Assembly (NCBI GenBank): GCA_949299185.1
Contig: CASFZR010000007.1
Location: forward strand, 28,834-92,833
From: an uncultured Spirochaetales bacterium
GTDB lineage: Bacteria; Spirochaetota; Spirochaetia; Sphaerochaetales; Sphaerochaetaceae
DNA length: 64,000 nt
Direction of reading: 5' to 3'
Notes under the pieces: generated by a model
The model's input: only the letters and a program-made list of their open reading frames with translations
Told to the model about the DNA's origin: nothing
Database searches by the model: none
Part shown: piece after piece, positions 17,462 to 26,990 of the stretch
Numbering within the stretch: the first letter of the stretch is position 1
Layout: each line of letters starts with the position of its first letter
Program-made: the position numbers and the translations under genes

Positions 17462-18595
17462 TCAGGATTTGATATTGGCATCCTCTACCACAATGCTAGC
17501 AAGATGCCTTGCGCTGTACTCTATCGGGATATGGCTGAAATTCTCATCCAGCTCATCCAGCTTCTCAGGATGGGAGGCGTAATCAAGGACCAGGCGGACG
17601 CTCTCATCCTTCTTCCCCGTCATGTTCCAGCCGACCTTGTACTTCTCGACATAATCGGCGGACGGGATGACGGTATAGACAAGCTCGGTGATGAGGAACG
17701 GGCGGTGGGCATACATCGCCTCTACTATCGTGTTTATCCCGGCGCGCCCCGCGATGATATCAGAGGCAGCAAGATACGACCTTACGTCAGAGATGAAGCC
17801 TCGGATATATACCTTGGTGTTCTTCGCGCGCATCATCGATATGACATGGCTTATGTACCTTTCCGTCTTCTTCTTCATGCCACCGATGATGACGATCTGC
17901 ATCGGGATATCCCTCTTCAGGAGTCCCTCAAGGAGAGCAAGCGAGCCAAGCCCCTCTCCTCCGAGATTCAGCTGGAGCGTGAAGAGATCCTCATCGAGAT
18001 CGAGCGCCCTGCGCGCTCCCTTCTTCCCCGGCATCGGCACGTCGCTTATCTCCCTCTGCAAAGGGAATGGACATACGATGAGCCTATCATCGGACTGACC
18101 GTATGACCTTGCGACCGTAGCCCCCTCCTCCGTAGGGATAAGAAGGGCCTTGAGCTTGTTGGAGACACCGGACTTCGGCGTCATGAAGACATCAGTAGCG
18201 TAGTAATACACTGGGATATCCAGACCGAGATCGGAGAGCATCTCGCACATGATCGCGCTGCCATAGGGATGGGTCGCGAGTATGAGGTCAGGCTTGAACT
18301 CCTCAAGCCGGGCGCGCAGGTTCTTCTTGAGGCTTGCATCGGAGAATCTGGCAAGAAGCCCTATCCCTCCGGAATCCTTGTCGAAGAACCTCACGACATG
18401 GCGCTCGATGAATGGGAAGCGTAGCATCAGGCGCCAGAAGCGGTTGTTGAAGCGTCCGAGCCACCGGGCTCCGAGATAATCGAAGACCTCCTCCAGCCGG
18501 GAGTCTATCCCCATCTCGATAAATGAATCATGGATAGCCTTGGCAGGTACATAGTGCCCCTTCCCGGCAACGACATACAAGCAGAGCGCCTTCAC
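17462..18595 (-). CDS. MGDG-synthase-like glycosyltransferase, copy 2 (glycolipid synthesis)
   Basis: 377 residues, GT28/MGDG-synthase-like. The N-terminal acceptor domain shows AGKGHYVPAKAIHDSF (about residues 9-24). The donor half has LQLNLGGEGLGSLALLEGLL (about 206-225), and AGRAGINTIVEAMYAHRPFL (about 282-301) is the UDP-sugar-binding signature. Such enzymes glycosylate diacylglycerol or related lipids on the inner face of the membrane. GTG start; its first base is also the first base of the upstream copy's stop codon, so translation is coupled. Very similar to the adjacent copy, hence a tandem duplication. Confidence 0.85.
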   Translation of the reverse strand: MKALCLYVVAGKGHYVPAKAIHDSFIEMGIDSRLEEVFDYLGARWLGRFNNRFWRLMLRFPFIERHVVRFFDKDSGGIGLLARFSDASLKKNLRARLEEFKPDLILATHPYGSAIMCEMLSDLGLDIPVYYYATDVFMTPKSGVSNKLKALLIPTEEGATVARSYGQSDDRLIVCPFPLQREISDVPMPGKKGARRALDLDEDLFTLQLNLGGEGLGSLALLEGLLKRDIPMQIVIIGGMKKKTERYISHVISMMRAKNTKVYIRGFISDVRSYLAASDIIAGRAGINTIVEAMYAHRPFLITELVYTVIPSADYVEKYKVGWNMTGKKDESVRLVLDYASHPEKLDELDENFSHIPIEYSARHLASIVVEDANIKS

Positions 18596-19740
18596 TACAT
18601 CCTCTCATCATGTGCCGCTATGGCATCATCGACTACCATACGGGCAAGCCGCGCCGCGCTGTACTCGATGGGTATGGAATCGAAGTTCCTGTCAAGCTCG
18701 GCAAGCATCGCCGGATCCTTGGCGTATCCCAGGACGATATCGACGCTTTCCTTCCTCTCACCCGAGCAGTTCCAACCGACCTTATGCTTCACGACATAGT
18801 CCGCGGATGGTATGACGGTATAGACAAGCTCGGTGATGAGGAACGGACGGTGGGCATACATCGCCTCTACGATCGTGTTTATCCCGGCTCGTCCCGCTAT
18901 GATATCAGAGGCGGCAAGGTACTCATCGACGTTGGAGACGAATCCCCTGTTATAGACCCTGACATTCCCTTCCTTAGCCTTCTCCACGATCGAGTCGATG
19001 CGCTTCATCATGGCCTTCTCCATGCCGCCTATTATCACTATCTGCATCGGTACGTCATGGCGTATCAGGGACTCTAGGAGGTAGAGCGAGCCAAGGCCCT
19101 CTCCTCCAAGGTTGATCTGGAGCGTGAAGAGATCTGGATCCAGATTCAGCTTCCTCCTGGTTCCAGCCTTATCCAGGGACCTTACGGACACGACGGACTT
19201 CTGCAGGGGGAATGGGGCAAGCATGAGCGTGTGAGCAGGCTGCCCCATCTTCCTCACCGTCTCAAGGCCCTCTTCCGTGGAGATCAGGAAGCGCCTGAGC
19301 TTATCGCAGATGGAGGCAACTGGAGCGGAGAAGACATCGGTCGCGAAGTAATAGACGGGGATCGATATGCCGGCATGGCTGAACATCTCCGAGAGGATCG
19401 TTCCCGCATATGGGTGTGTCGCGAAGACGAAATCAGGGCGGAACTCCTCAAGATTCGCCAGAAGCATCCTCATACAGTGCTTGTTCGCGAAGCGCACGGC
19501 CATCTCCATTCCGTTGGAATCACTGTCGTTATGCTTCGAGACATGGCGTTCGATAGCCGGCATCCTGAGCATGGTACGCCAGAAGCCCTTGTTTATCCGG
19601 CCCATCCATCTTATGTCAAGATAATCGAAGAACTCCTCAAGGGCGCACTCAACGCCCATCGCCTCAAGCTCTTCCTTGACAGCCTTAGCTGGAACATAAT
19701 GGCCCTTACCGCCATCTACGTAAACACAGAGTCCTCTCAC
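18595..19740 (-). CDS. MGDG-synthase-like glycosyltransferase, copy 1 (glycolipid synthesis)
   Basis: 381 residues, paralogous to the following gene along its whole length. Shared marks are GGKGHYVPAKAVKEEL at the N-terminus, LQINLGGEGLGSLYLLESL in the donor half and the identical AGRAGINTIVEAMYAHRPFL. GTG start with AGAGG seven bases upstream. Two tandem copies suggest stepwise addition of two sugars to one lipid, or different sugars. This fits a spirochaete-like outer envelope built on glycolipids, which is an inference. Confidence 0.85.
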   Translation of the reverse strand: MRGLCVYVDGGKGHYVPAKAVKEELEAMGVECALEEFFDYLDIRWMGRINKGFWRTMLRMPAIERHVSKHNDSDSNGMEMAVRFANKHCMRMLLANLEEFRPDFVFATHPYAGTILSEMFSHAGISIPVYYFATDVFSAPVASICDKLRRFLISTEEGLETVRKMGQPAHTLMLAPFPLQKSVVSVRSLDKAGTRRKLNLDPDLFTLQINLGGEGLGSLYLLESLIRHDVPMQIVIIGGMEKAMMKRIDSIVEKAKEGNVRVYNRGFVSNVDEYLAASDIIAGRAGINTIVEAMYAHRPFLITELVYTVIPSADYVVKHKVGWNCSGERKESVDIVLGYAKDPAMLAELDRNFDSIPIEYSAARLARMVVDDAIAAHDERM

Positions 19741-19829
19741 CGCTTAACCTCTATCAGAGGATAGCACAATAACGCGGCATTTGGAAAATAAGGATGGTCA
19801 CTCCGGCAAAATATCAACGGTATCAGCCA

Positions 19830-20084
19830 TTATTCATCAGACACCGGTATACATTCATCATAAAGATGCTCAGGAGCTATATCGCTATCATCAGGCCATA
19901 CGACAGAGGAATACATAGCCTTAGCCTTCATGAAAAAGGCGATATTCCTCTGCTTTGCGTAAACAGGATACATCAAGTCCTTCTTGAAATCATATACACC
20001 CTTCTTCCCATCGGCAAATGTCAGAAGCAATGTATAGTCATCCCTAGGAACAACGCTGACAACGCTCCATCTTGGCTTTATCAT
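19830..20084 (-). CDS. DUF2442 domain protein
   Basis: 84 residues starting IKPRWSVVSVVPRDDYTLLL, with TFADGKKGVYDFKKDL, the usual DUF2442 core. The ATG at 20084 is chosen because AGGAGG lies six bases upstream; an ATG at 20090 touches that site. The ribosome-binding site overlaps the end of the DUF4160 gene upstream, so the two are cotranslated. DUF2442 and DUF4160 genes commonly sit side by side; the pair has a toxin-antitoxin-like layout but no established activity that I can vouch for. Confidence 0.82.
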   Translation of the reverse strand: MIKPRWSVVSVVPRDDYTLLLTFADGKKGVYDFKKDLMYPVYAKQRNIAFFMKAKAMYSSVVWPDDSDIAPEHLYDECIPVSDE

Positions 20085-20095
20085 AAGCATCCTCC

Positions 20096-20356
20096 TTAGC
20101 GAAGAGGCTCTATAGAGAATAACTGCTCATGCTCCTCAACGAGCCTCCAGTCGGCTTCAAGCTCCTCTCTATGCAATTCTGTCCAGGCTGATATCAATCG
20201 TGTCTGACGTTTTGGCATCTCCCCATCGATCATATTGCCATCGAAATCGAACATAGCCTCATACTCCTGATAAAAAGCATGAAAATGAGGAGGGTTATGC
20301 TCATTTGAATTAAACATGCGGATCAGGATTCCATAAAACATAGAAATCGTAGGCAT
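20096..20356 (-). CDS. DUF4160 domain protein
   Basis: 86 residues beginning MPTISMFYGILIRMF. The family core is NEHNPPHFHAFYQEYEA (about residues 18-34), a histidine-rich strand-turn, then the helix AWTELHREELEADWRL. A good GGAGAGAAG site precedes the ATG at 20356. It lies eleven bases upstream of the DUF2442 gene, forming a two-gene unit. No function is known. Confidence 0.84.
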   Translation of the reverse strand: MPTISMFYGILIRMFNSNEHNPPHFHAFYQEYEAMFDFDGNMIDGEMPKRQTRLISAWTELHREELEADWRLVEEHEQLFSIEPLR

Positions 20357-20521
20357 ATTCTTCTCTCCATGCTTACATATTAACATAAGGACAAATGAGA
20401 ATCTCAACCAATCTGATTCATACAGGGATATTCATCATGCTGTCCAGCTTCTGAAGATACTCGTGCATTTCCCCCAGAGGCAATACAACACATACAATAC
20501 ACATATGGCCTGGGCGTGTCG

Positions 20522-20550
20522 TTGCCGTGCGCCGGCATTGACGGTATCAT
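20522..20550 (+). promoter_or_regulatory. Start-proximal promoter of the RND/MMPL gene
   Basis: TTGCCG (20522-20527), 17 bases, TATCAT (20545-20550), then six bases to the ATG at 20557. No Shine-Dalgarno sequence; a leaderless mRNA is expected. Confidence 0.65.
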
Positions 20551-20556
20551 TGAACC

Positions 20557-23052
20557 ATGGAAAACAGATCACATCATCCTGTCGAGCGTCTTATCTCGGC
20601 AGTGATGCGTCATTCGGTCCTGACCCTGGTGATAATAGCCATCATCACCATCATCTGCGCTGTGCTGATGCTGCGGCTGCAGCTTGATGCCAACGTGTTC
20701 ACATACGCCGCGGCGGCACCACCTCCGGAGATCGTGGATTCACCGGATCAGGCTCCTTCGAAGCCATTATATCTGAGAGGAATAGGAGAGATAGCAGTAA
20801 AGCCGGAAAAGGGCGAGGCCGCGGAGGTACCGGTGAGGACAAATCTCATCGCCGCCGAGGAATATGAGAATCCTGGCGGATTCGTTCCCGTCGAGCCTGT
20901 GATAAACGAGTTCGAAGGCGATAAGAGCGGCGGGAACTTCCACGATGGCTACGTCATCATATTCACCTCAGACCGCATGTTCGATCCAGAGGTCCTCAAC
21001 ACGATATACGAGGTCAGGGATAACCTCTCCAGACGCTGGGAGATCGGGCCATGCCTCTCCCCGTTCGACTATGTCACGGTAGAGAAGAAGGGCACCAGGC
21101 TCTCGATCGTACCGATATCACCGGTACAGCAGGGCGAGACATGGACGGAGGAGGATGCAGAGCTGTTCAGGAGCCGCCTGATGAATGACTCGGTTGCTAA
21201 GAACTACCTCTACTCCGATGATGGCTCCACGATAATGATCTACTACAGGGCCCGAGGCCTCAACGCCCAGTCGATAGCCGAGCTTGATACGCTCGTCAAT
21301 CCGCTCAGGGAGTATGGCCGTGTCGCGCTCAACGGAGGAGGGCTCATAAGCAATGCAGTGATGAACTACCTGAACAAGGATCTCATCACGCTCCTTGTGC
21401 TGTGCCTCGCCGTCATACTAGTGGTATTCTATCTCTCCTTCAGATCGATAAGGGCGGTGCTGCTTCCGGCATCCCTTGCTCTGATAGGCATCATCTGGAC
21501 GCTGGGAACGATGGCAGCCACAGGCTTCAAGCTCAATATCGTGACGGTACTCACGCCATGCCTCGTGCTTACCCTCGGCTCCTCATACTCGATACATATG
21601 ATCAGCGAGTACTTCGAGGCAGTGGTGACGAAGGATGAGAAGCGCCTTGCCTATCATTTTGCCAAGATATCGAGGACGATATTCTTCGCCATGGCAACGA
21701 CGGTCGCGGGCTTCCTCGCCCTCCTGATATGCCGTACCCCGCTCTTCAAGGAGTTCGGCATAACGATCGCGATAGGCGTCTTCTACTGCGCGCTCCTGGC
21801 CTTCACATACATCCCCGCGATGCTCTCGCACATGCGTATGCCGCAGCCAAGGCAGCTGAACGTCGTGAGGTCCGGAGTGCTGACGAAGGCCGTACACGGC
21901 ATAGCCGCCATGATAACCCGTGCCTGGTGGGTATTCCTCATCATCACTGCCGCGATAGCGGTATGGTTCGCCTTCATAAAGGATGACATAGGCTTCGACT
22001 CGAACTACATGTCCTACTTCCCATCGGATGATCCGATCGTCCAAGACTCCATATACTTCGCCAAGACGCTCGGCGGCACCGACCCATATTACATAACGAT
22101 CACCGCCCCGGAGGGAGAGGAGGGATTCTTCCTCAAGGCTGAGAACCTGAAGGAAGTGTATGCCTATGAGATGGCGGTCATGGCCGCATGTCCCGATATC
22201 GTACAATCGCTCTCCTTCACGCAGTATGTGAGCTTCCTCAACGAGGTCTACAACGGAGAGGGAGGCATCCCCGACAGCAACGGGCTGATAAACCTCCTTG
22301 CCAGGGTGCTCAAGCAGATAGAAGGCCAGATCGGATCGAACGTGCTTGACGTGCTGATCAACGATGATGCGTCGGAGGTTACGCTCGCGATGAGGAACTT
22401 CGACTCCGTGGAGCAGGATCTCCAGACGACCGCAAGCGCAAGGCGCATAGAGACGACGATGGATTACTACCGCTACATGCTTCCGGAAGGGACCAGGAGC
22501 GAGATCCACTGCGCAGCCTCGAACGGCGTAAGGGCCAGCGATATGATCATGGTAGACCAGAACAGGGCGACGCTGCTTTCATTCCTGCTGATCTTCATCA
22601 TCGCATCGATCGCCGTGCTATCCGCGCCATTCGGACTGGCGGCGCTGGTGCCTGTCTCGGTCGGCGTGATGATAAACTACATCTTCATGTGGACATTCTC
22701 CATCCCGTTCGACATCGTCACGGTAGGCTTCTCGTCGGTAGCGATCGGATGCGGCGTCGATGATGCGCTCCATTTCATCATCCGCTATCGTCTGAGGAGG
22801 AAGGAGAACCCGCAGCTCTCTACCATAGAGACGGTGAAGGCGAATATCATAGAGACGGGACGGCCTATCATACTCACCACCGTAAGCGTGGACGCCGGCC
22901 TGATAATGCTCCTCTTCGCATCATACACGCCGATAAAGTACTTCGGAGTGCTGATGTGCGTGGCCCTCACGGCGGCGATGCTAGCGACGCTGTGCGTGCT
23001 GCCGCCGGTGCTGATAGCCGCGGATAAGCTGAGAAGCCTCTTCAGGAAATGA
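20557..23052 (+). CDS. RND/MMPL-family membrane exporter
   Basis: 831 residues with the two-fold repeat of RND-superfamily exporters. A first membrane helix (about residues 20-40) is followed by a large periplasmic domain. A first bundle of helices starts LNKDLITLLVLCLAVILVVF (about 273-292) and runs to about 425. Another helix lies at about 452-470 (WWVFLIITAAIAVWFAF), then a second periplasmic domain and a second bundle from about 665 to 825 with GFSSVAIGCGVDDALHFI. Related proteins (COG1033 type) export lipids or other hydrophobic molecules. No adaptor or channel gene is beside it. The substrate is unknown. Confidence 0.86.
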   Translation: MENRSHHPVERLISAVMRHSVLTLVIIAIITIICAVLMLRLQLDANVFTYAAAAPPPEIVDSPDQAPSKPLYLRGIGEIAVKPEKGEAAEVPVRTNLIAAEEYENPGGFVPVEPVINEFEGDKSGGNFHDGYVIIFTSDRMFDPEVLNTIYEVRDNLSRRWEIGPCLSPFDYVTVEKKGTRLSIVPISPVQQGETWTEEDAELFRSRLMNDSVAKNYLYSDDGSTIMIYYRARGLNAQSIAELDTLVNPLREYGRVALNGGGLISNAVMNYLNKDLITLLVLCLAVILVVFYLSFRSIRAVLLPASLALIGIIWTLGTMAATGFKLNIVTVLTPCLVLTLGSSYSIHMISEYFEAVVTKDEKRLAYHFAKISRTIFFAMATTVAGFLALLICRTPLFKEFGITIAIGVFYCALLAFTYIPAMLSHMRMPQPRQLNVVRSGVLTKAVHGIAAMITRAWWVFLIITAAIAVWFAFIKDDIGFDSNYMSYFPSDDPIVQDSIYFAKTLGGTDPYYITITAPEGEEGFFLKAENLKEVYAYEMAVMAACPDIVQSLSFTQYVSFLNEVYNGEGGIPDSNGLINLLARVLKQIEGQIGSNVLDVLINDDASEVTLAMRNFDSVEQDLQTTASARRIETTMDYYRYMLPEGTRSEIHCAASNGVRASDMIMVDQNRATLLSFLLIFIIASIAVLSAPFGLAALVPVSVGVMINYIFMWTFSIPFDIVTVGFSSVAIGCGVDDALHFIIRYRLRRKENPQLSTIETVKANIIETGRPIILTTVSVDAGLIMLLFASYTPIKYFGVLMCVALTAAMLATLCVLPPVLIAADKLRSLFRK

Positions 23053-24813
23053 TCATAGATGCCATGTGAATCCGACTGTCGCCATCGGGCTCACATGGCT
23101 CTTTCCTTCCACGTTGCCGTAGTTCAGGTACACATTCACGCCAGCAAGCCCGTAGAGCCTAATACCGATATCCGCGAAGAGATAGCTTCCGCTGGCCTTC
23201 AGCTGGATAAGATGCTCCGCCCTCCTCCAGCCACCCGATGGCGTCATCACGCCGATAAAGTCATCGCCTATCAGGGCATCGGACATATCGATCGAGGTGT
23301 CGTAAAGGCCATTGTAGCCATGCGAGAGGTGCTTCAGCCCCCGGAGCCGGTACATGATGCTGCCGCCGGCATCCCAGAGTCCTTCATCATGGTAATACCT
23401 GCTTCCAAGCGCGAGGACGATTGAGTCCGGCCCATATTGATAGCCTGAGTAGCCGTAATCGGCAAGCGTACTCATCTCATAGCCCACGATATAGTCGAGG
23501 TTGAAGTCATAGGAGCCATCCTCCTCTACCTTCTGGTTGAGATAGAGATACGGATTGGTATAGACACCCTCTATCCACGAGTCCAGGACCCCGCTGCCGA
23601 TGCGCGTGGAATGTCTCAGGTTCAGCAGCACGCCATACGCAGAGGGCACGCTCGCCTTGTTCTCCCAAGGCATCTGCGCCTGATCGATCGCTATCTCCCC
23701 ATAGATGGAAAACCCGCCTCCAAGCATCCATTCAGTACTCAGGCTGATGATGTTATTCGCCTCGTCAAACGGCCTCTTGGTAGTGCTGTTGTCATAGTTG
23801 TAGTAATTGTGTCCCAGTACGAACGGGTAGAAGAAGCGGAGGTCGAACCCGAAGTCTGAGTTATAGATCGTTCCGAGGTTCAGCGATACCCTGCCCCTGT
23901 CGATGATCGGGACATCGAAGCGATGGATGACCCTGTACTGCTGAGGGCCCGTGAACTCATTTCGCGATGTGTCAGTGATAAGGCTCCCCGGCCCCTTGCT
24001 CTCCATCTGATCGAACCGAGTGACAGAGATGTTATAGGTGAAATAACGGCTCATGAACGAAAGGGCCGCCACCTCCTGGTAGATGAAGTTATCGCCGACG
24101 ACGAGATTGCCGGTAACGCCAGAGCCTATGCTATGAGGGTAGCGCCCGATGATGAAGGAAACATGATCACTGCCAGCGGAAAGCCCCGCGCGTAGCGGCA
24201 GCTCCCCCGGAGGACTCGTAGGCCCGTTGCTACCGAAGACGGAAAGAGAGCCATCATAGCCTGTGAGGAGCCATCCGAACGTACTCTCGTACATATGGTG
24301 GTTATTGTTCTGGAGAGCGAAGTCACCATCCATATAGATATGGTCACCGAAGTAGAATCCCGGATGTATGGAAATGGCAGGCTCCTCGAAACGGTACTGC
24401 AGGAGCGCATCGAAGCGCCTGTCAGGGGCAATCCCGGAGGAGTTCGACCAGTCGAAGTCAGCATAGTCAGCGATATTCACCCCGACGTTTATTCCCACAT
24501 CGAGCTCCATCGCGAAGCCATCCGCGTCGACAAGCCTGCCCCCATCCCCTTTGATCTCTGCAAGAAGGCGGTCATACTCCGCCCTGTCCGCAGCATCAAG
24601 ATCCGCCTTATCTATCCGCTCCAGAGCCATCTCAAGGCCACGGGCGGAAAGCGGAGAAAAGGCAGAAGGGCCTGAGACGCCGGCTATGCGGCATAGCCTC
24701 TCGACACGCTGATAGACCGCGTCACGCGCGGTATAGACCTTCTGCATATTAGCAGCGGATGCAGGGATGAGCAGGAGAAACAGGCATGTTATGAAAACTA
24801 ATGGCTTCCTCAT
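23053..24813 (-). CDS. Outer-membrane beta-barrel protein, Wzi-like (paralogue A)
   Basis: About 586 residues. Signal peptide MRKPLVFITCLFLLLIPASA, then a short helical N-terminal region (VYQRVERLCRIAGVSGPSAF) and alternating beta strands to the C-terminus GFTWHL. The layout resembles capsule-assembly Wzi-type barrels, which hold surface polysaccharide, but the match is by pattern only. Paralogous to the divergent neighbour: both have IGR-(S/Y)-x(n)-G-x-G-(I/V)-TGN-(M/L)-V-(I/V)-GDNF in the middle. Upstream ATG codons are possible starts; I chose the one at the beginning of the signal peptide. Confidence 0.78.
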   Translation of the reverse strand: MRKPLVFITCLFLLLIPASAANMQKVYTARDAVYQRVERLCRIAGVSGPSAFSPLSARGLEMALERIDKADLDAADRAEYDRLLAEIKGDGGRLVDADGFAMELDVGINVGVNIADYADFDWSNSSGIAPDRRFDALLQYRFEEPAISIHPGFYFGDHIYMDGDFALQNNNHHMYESTFGWLLTGYDGSLSVFGSNGPTSPPGELPLRAGLSAGSDHVSFIIGRYPHSIGSGVTGNLVVGDNFIYQEVAALSFMSRYFTYNISVTRFDQMESKGPGSLITDTSRNEFTGPQQYRVIHRFDVPIIDRGRVSLNLGTIYNSDFGFDLRFFYPFVLGHNYYNYDNSTTKRPFDEANNIISLSTEWMLGGGFSIYGEIAIDQAQMPWENKASVPSAYGVLLNLRHSTRIGSGVLDSWIEGVYTNPYLYLNQKVEEDGSYDFNLDYIVGYEMSTLADYGYSGYQYGPDSIVLALGSRYYHDEGLWDAGGSIMYRLRGLKHLSHGYNGLYDTSIDMSDALIGDDFIGVMTPSGGWRRAEHLIQLKASGSYLFADIGIRLYGLAGVNVYLNYGNVEGKSHVSPMATVGFTWHL

Positions 24814-24911
24814 GCATCTCATATAGCACAGATGGTGTGAAAGCACCATATATTCACCCTCAGTGGTTTCCTGCTATCATATAGGGGCCGAACCATATGG
24901 AGGTATAGAAA

Positions 24912-26636
24912 GTGAGAAAACGCATCAATACCATCATAATGCTGCTATTAGCCGCTATCGCAATGCTTCCTGCAGGCAACCTGCAGAAGACATACCTCAT
25001 GACAGATGACATCTGGATAAGGGCGAACAGACTCTGCATCACGACCGGAAATCTCGGGCCGGCCCCTGTGTCTCCGACGACGGGTGCCGAGATCATGCAG
25101 GCGCTTGAGAGGCTGGACTACGCCTCACTCACGCAGCGGCAGAAGGATGAGTATGACTATATCGCATCCAGGCTTGAGGATCCCTCCGTCGGCATAACGA
25201 TAGAATCAAGATACGCAGAGTTCGATCCCGAGCTTTTCATCGGATTCGAGGCCTATGCGTTCAATAACGTGAAATCAACCCCTACCGACGAGTTCTTCAT
25301 CCCCTACCGCGACCGTATCCCTCTTATATACGGAGAGGCGCACGCGTACTTCGGGGATATCGTCTATCTTGACCTGCAGTACATGTTCAAGGACGGTCCT
25401 CAAGGCTTCATCGTGAATGACACGGGGCTGCATCAGGCGCAAGACGGGCTATTCTATAACTTCACCAACGCAGGATTCCTTCTCTCCCCTGCTCTCGATG
25501 GCTCATGGCAGTACTTCGGCAACAGCAGGAATATCTACACGGTACTGAACTACCAGCCGATAAAGGCCGGCGGCTCGATAGGAAACGACTTCCTCAACCT
25601 CTTCATCGGACGCTCACGGCAGGAGTTCGGCAATGGCATTACGGGCAATATGGTGATCGGAGACAACTTCTCGTATCAGGAGATGATCAAGCTTTCCGCC
25701 TTCTCAGATATCTTCTCCTACTATCTCTCGCTGACCCACTTCGACAACATAGAGGAAGGAAGGGATTTCCAGCTAGATGGCCTTCATCAGAACAGGCTTA
25801 TCCACAGGTTCGACCTCAACATACTCAACAAGGTGAGATTCGCGGTGAACATCGGCGCAGAGATGCTCACGGACGCACCATTCGATCTGAGGATGCTCAA
25901 CCCCATGATGATCATCCATAACTGGAACAACAACTCCGAGTCAGTCGATCTCGTGATCGGAAACGGCGATGAGCTGAACAACATCCTCGGCTTCGAGCTT
26001 GAATACGCCTTCCTGCCTGGCTTCATAGCGACAGGACAGCTCGTGATCGACCAGATGAGGATATACGGAGAGGTCAACAGCACCGTTCCTGCGGCCTTCG
26101 GCTTCCTGCTGAACGTGAGGAACATACTCACCCTCGATGACGGCTATCTCGATTCCTACATAGAGGGTGCCTATACCTCCCCCTATCTCTATCTGAACTA
26201 CAAGACGCTGGACGGTGAGGACTGCTATATGCTTGACCACATCATCGGCTACCGCTTCAGCCAGAACAATACGACGGAGGAGAGCTACACGGGATATATC
26301 TACGGTCCGGATGCGATCGTCCTTTCAATAGGAACCGAATATACCTCACTGGATGCCTGGAGCGTCAAGGGCAGCCTGCTCTATATGGCGCACGGGGACA
26401 ACGGCAAGGAGGACTGGAGGGACAGGAACAACAGGACCGGCCTGACGGACTCCACGCCGACGGGAATCGTCGAGCATACATTCTCCACGAGAGTAGGAGG
26501 AAGCTACTCATTCATGGAGAACCTCAAGCTCACCGCTGAGGTCGCAGGCATCTTCCAGTGGAACTATCATAACCAGCGCGACGTATTCCGTCCGACGTTC
26601 CAGGCCGCTATCGGGATATCCTGGACAGCACTATGA
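24912..26636 (+). CDS. Outer-membrane beta-barrel protein, Wzi-like (paralogue B)
   Basis: 574 residues from a GTG with GGAGG eight bases upstream. Signal peptide (residues 1-22), then the same helical start (DDIWIRANRLCITTGNLG) and the shared FGNGITGNMVIGDNFSYQEM segment as paralogue A, and strands to GISWTAL. It should sit in the outer membrane. The divergent arrangement of two related barrels with a 98-base shared control region suggests alternative or paired expression. A role in anchoring surface glycan is inference from the Wzi-like architecture. Confidence 0.78.
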   Translation: MRKRINTIIMLLLAAIAMLPAGNLQKTYLMTDDIWIRANRLCITTGNLGPAPVSPTTGAEIMQALERLDYASLTQRQKDEYDYIASRLEDPSVGITIESRYAEFDPELFIGFEAYAFNNVKSTPTDEFFIPYRDRIPLIYGEAHAYFGDIVYLDLQYMFKDGPQGFIVNDTGLHQAQDGLFYNFTNAGFLLSPALDGSWQYFGNSRNIYTVLNYQPIKAGGSIGNDFLNLFIGRSRQEFGNGITGNMVIGDNFSYQEMIKLSAFSDIFSYYLSLTHFDNIEEGRDFQLDGLHQNRLIHRFDLNILNKVRFAVNIGAEMLTDAPFDLRMLNPMMIIHNWNNNSESVDLVIGNGDELNNILGFELEYAFLPGFIATGQLVIDQMRIYGEVNSTVPAAFGFLLNVRNILTLDDGYLDSYIEGAYTSPYLYLNYKTLDGEDCYMLDHIIGYRFSQNNTTEESYTGYIYGPDAIVLSIGTEYTSLDAWSVKGSLLYMAHGDNGKEDWRDRNNRTGLTDSTPTGIVEHTFSTRVGGSYSFMENLKLTAEVAGIFQWNYHNQRDVFRPTFQAAIGISWTAL

Positions 26637-26802
26637 GCATACAGGGTCCCTTCCATCCGATAGAGAAGGGACTCCTTGATCCTCTCCTGCGGCATCTCCC
26701 TGCCCTTATGCGCATACGACTCATGCGTTCCGCTTCCGTAAAGCATCGGGAGATGTCTGGATCCTTACGACATTCGCTGCTGATCATCACAAAGCCATTC
26801 AT
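26608..26802 (-). pseudogene. Remnant downstream of an orphan leader copy
   Basis: An AGGAGG and ATG at 26802 follow a leader like those of the three small-protein genes. The 64-residue frame it opens (MNGFVMISSECRKDPD...) has no likeness to that family and runs into the 3' end of the barrel gene. I read it as what is left after a fourth copy was lost or joined to other DNA. A short functional peptide is possible but unsupported. Confidence 0.35.
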
Positions 26803-26897
26803 ATTGCCTCCTGCTATATATACGCCTTGGCCCTGCATTTTGACCAACGTGATGTCCTCATTGACTGATATAACGGCTGATGATACAGTCTGATTAG
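26803..26897. promoter_or_regulatory. Conserved bidirectional leader, copy A
   Basis: On the plus strand TTGACT (26861-26866), 17 bases, TACAGT (26884-26889) reads toward the 3' end of the first small-protein gene. On the minus strand TTGGTC and a TATAT box read leftward to the remnant. The block from the TATAT box to the TACAGT box is about 80 percent alike in copies A, B and C. Confidence 0.55.
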
Positions 26898-26990
26898 AAG
26901 AGCCGTGTAGGTCGGAGATGTCGACGGCAGCAGGATTCCATTGATCCTGGCCAGCAGGGTGCGTGACGAACACAGACGGCTCTTATTTTA
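26896..26990 (+). ncRNA. Candidate structured antisense RNA, copy A
   Basis: Downstream of the plus-strand promoter, AAGAGCCGT (26898-26906) pairs perfectly with ACGGCTCTT (26976-26984). Inside is a second hairpin CAGGAT/ATCCTG (26931-26936 with 26944-26949). ATTTTA follows the outer stem. The RNA would overlap the stop codon of the small-protein gene ending at 26983. Copies B and C have the same design with different stem sequences. Confidence 0.5.

Noticed and set aside
21583-22509. 308-codon minus-strand frame inside the RND exporter
   Set aside because: Composition-driven shadow; the plus strand encodes an intact transporter.
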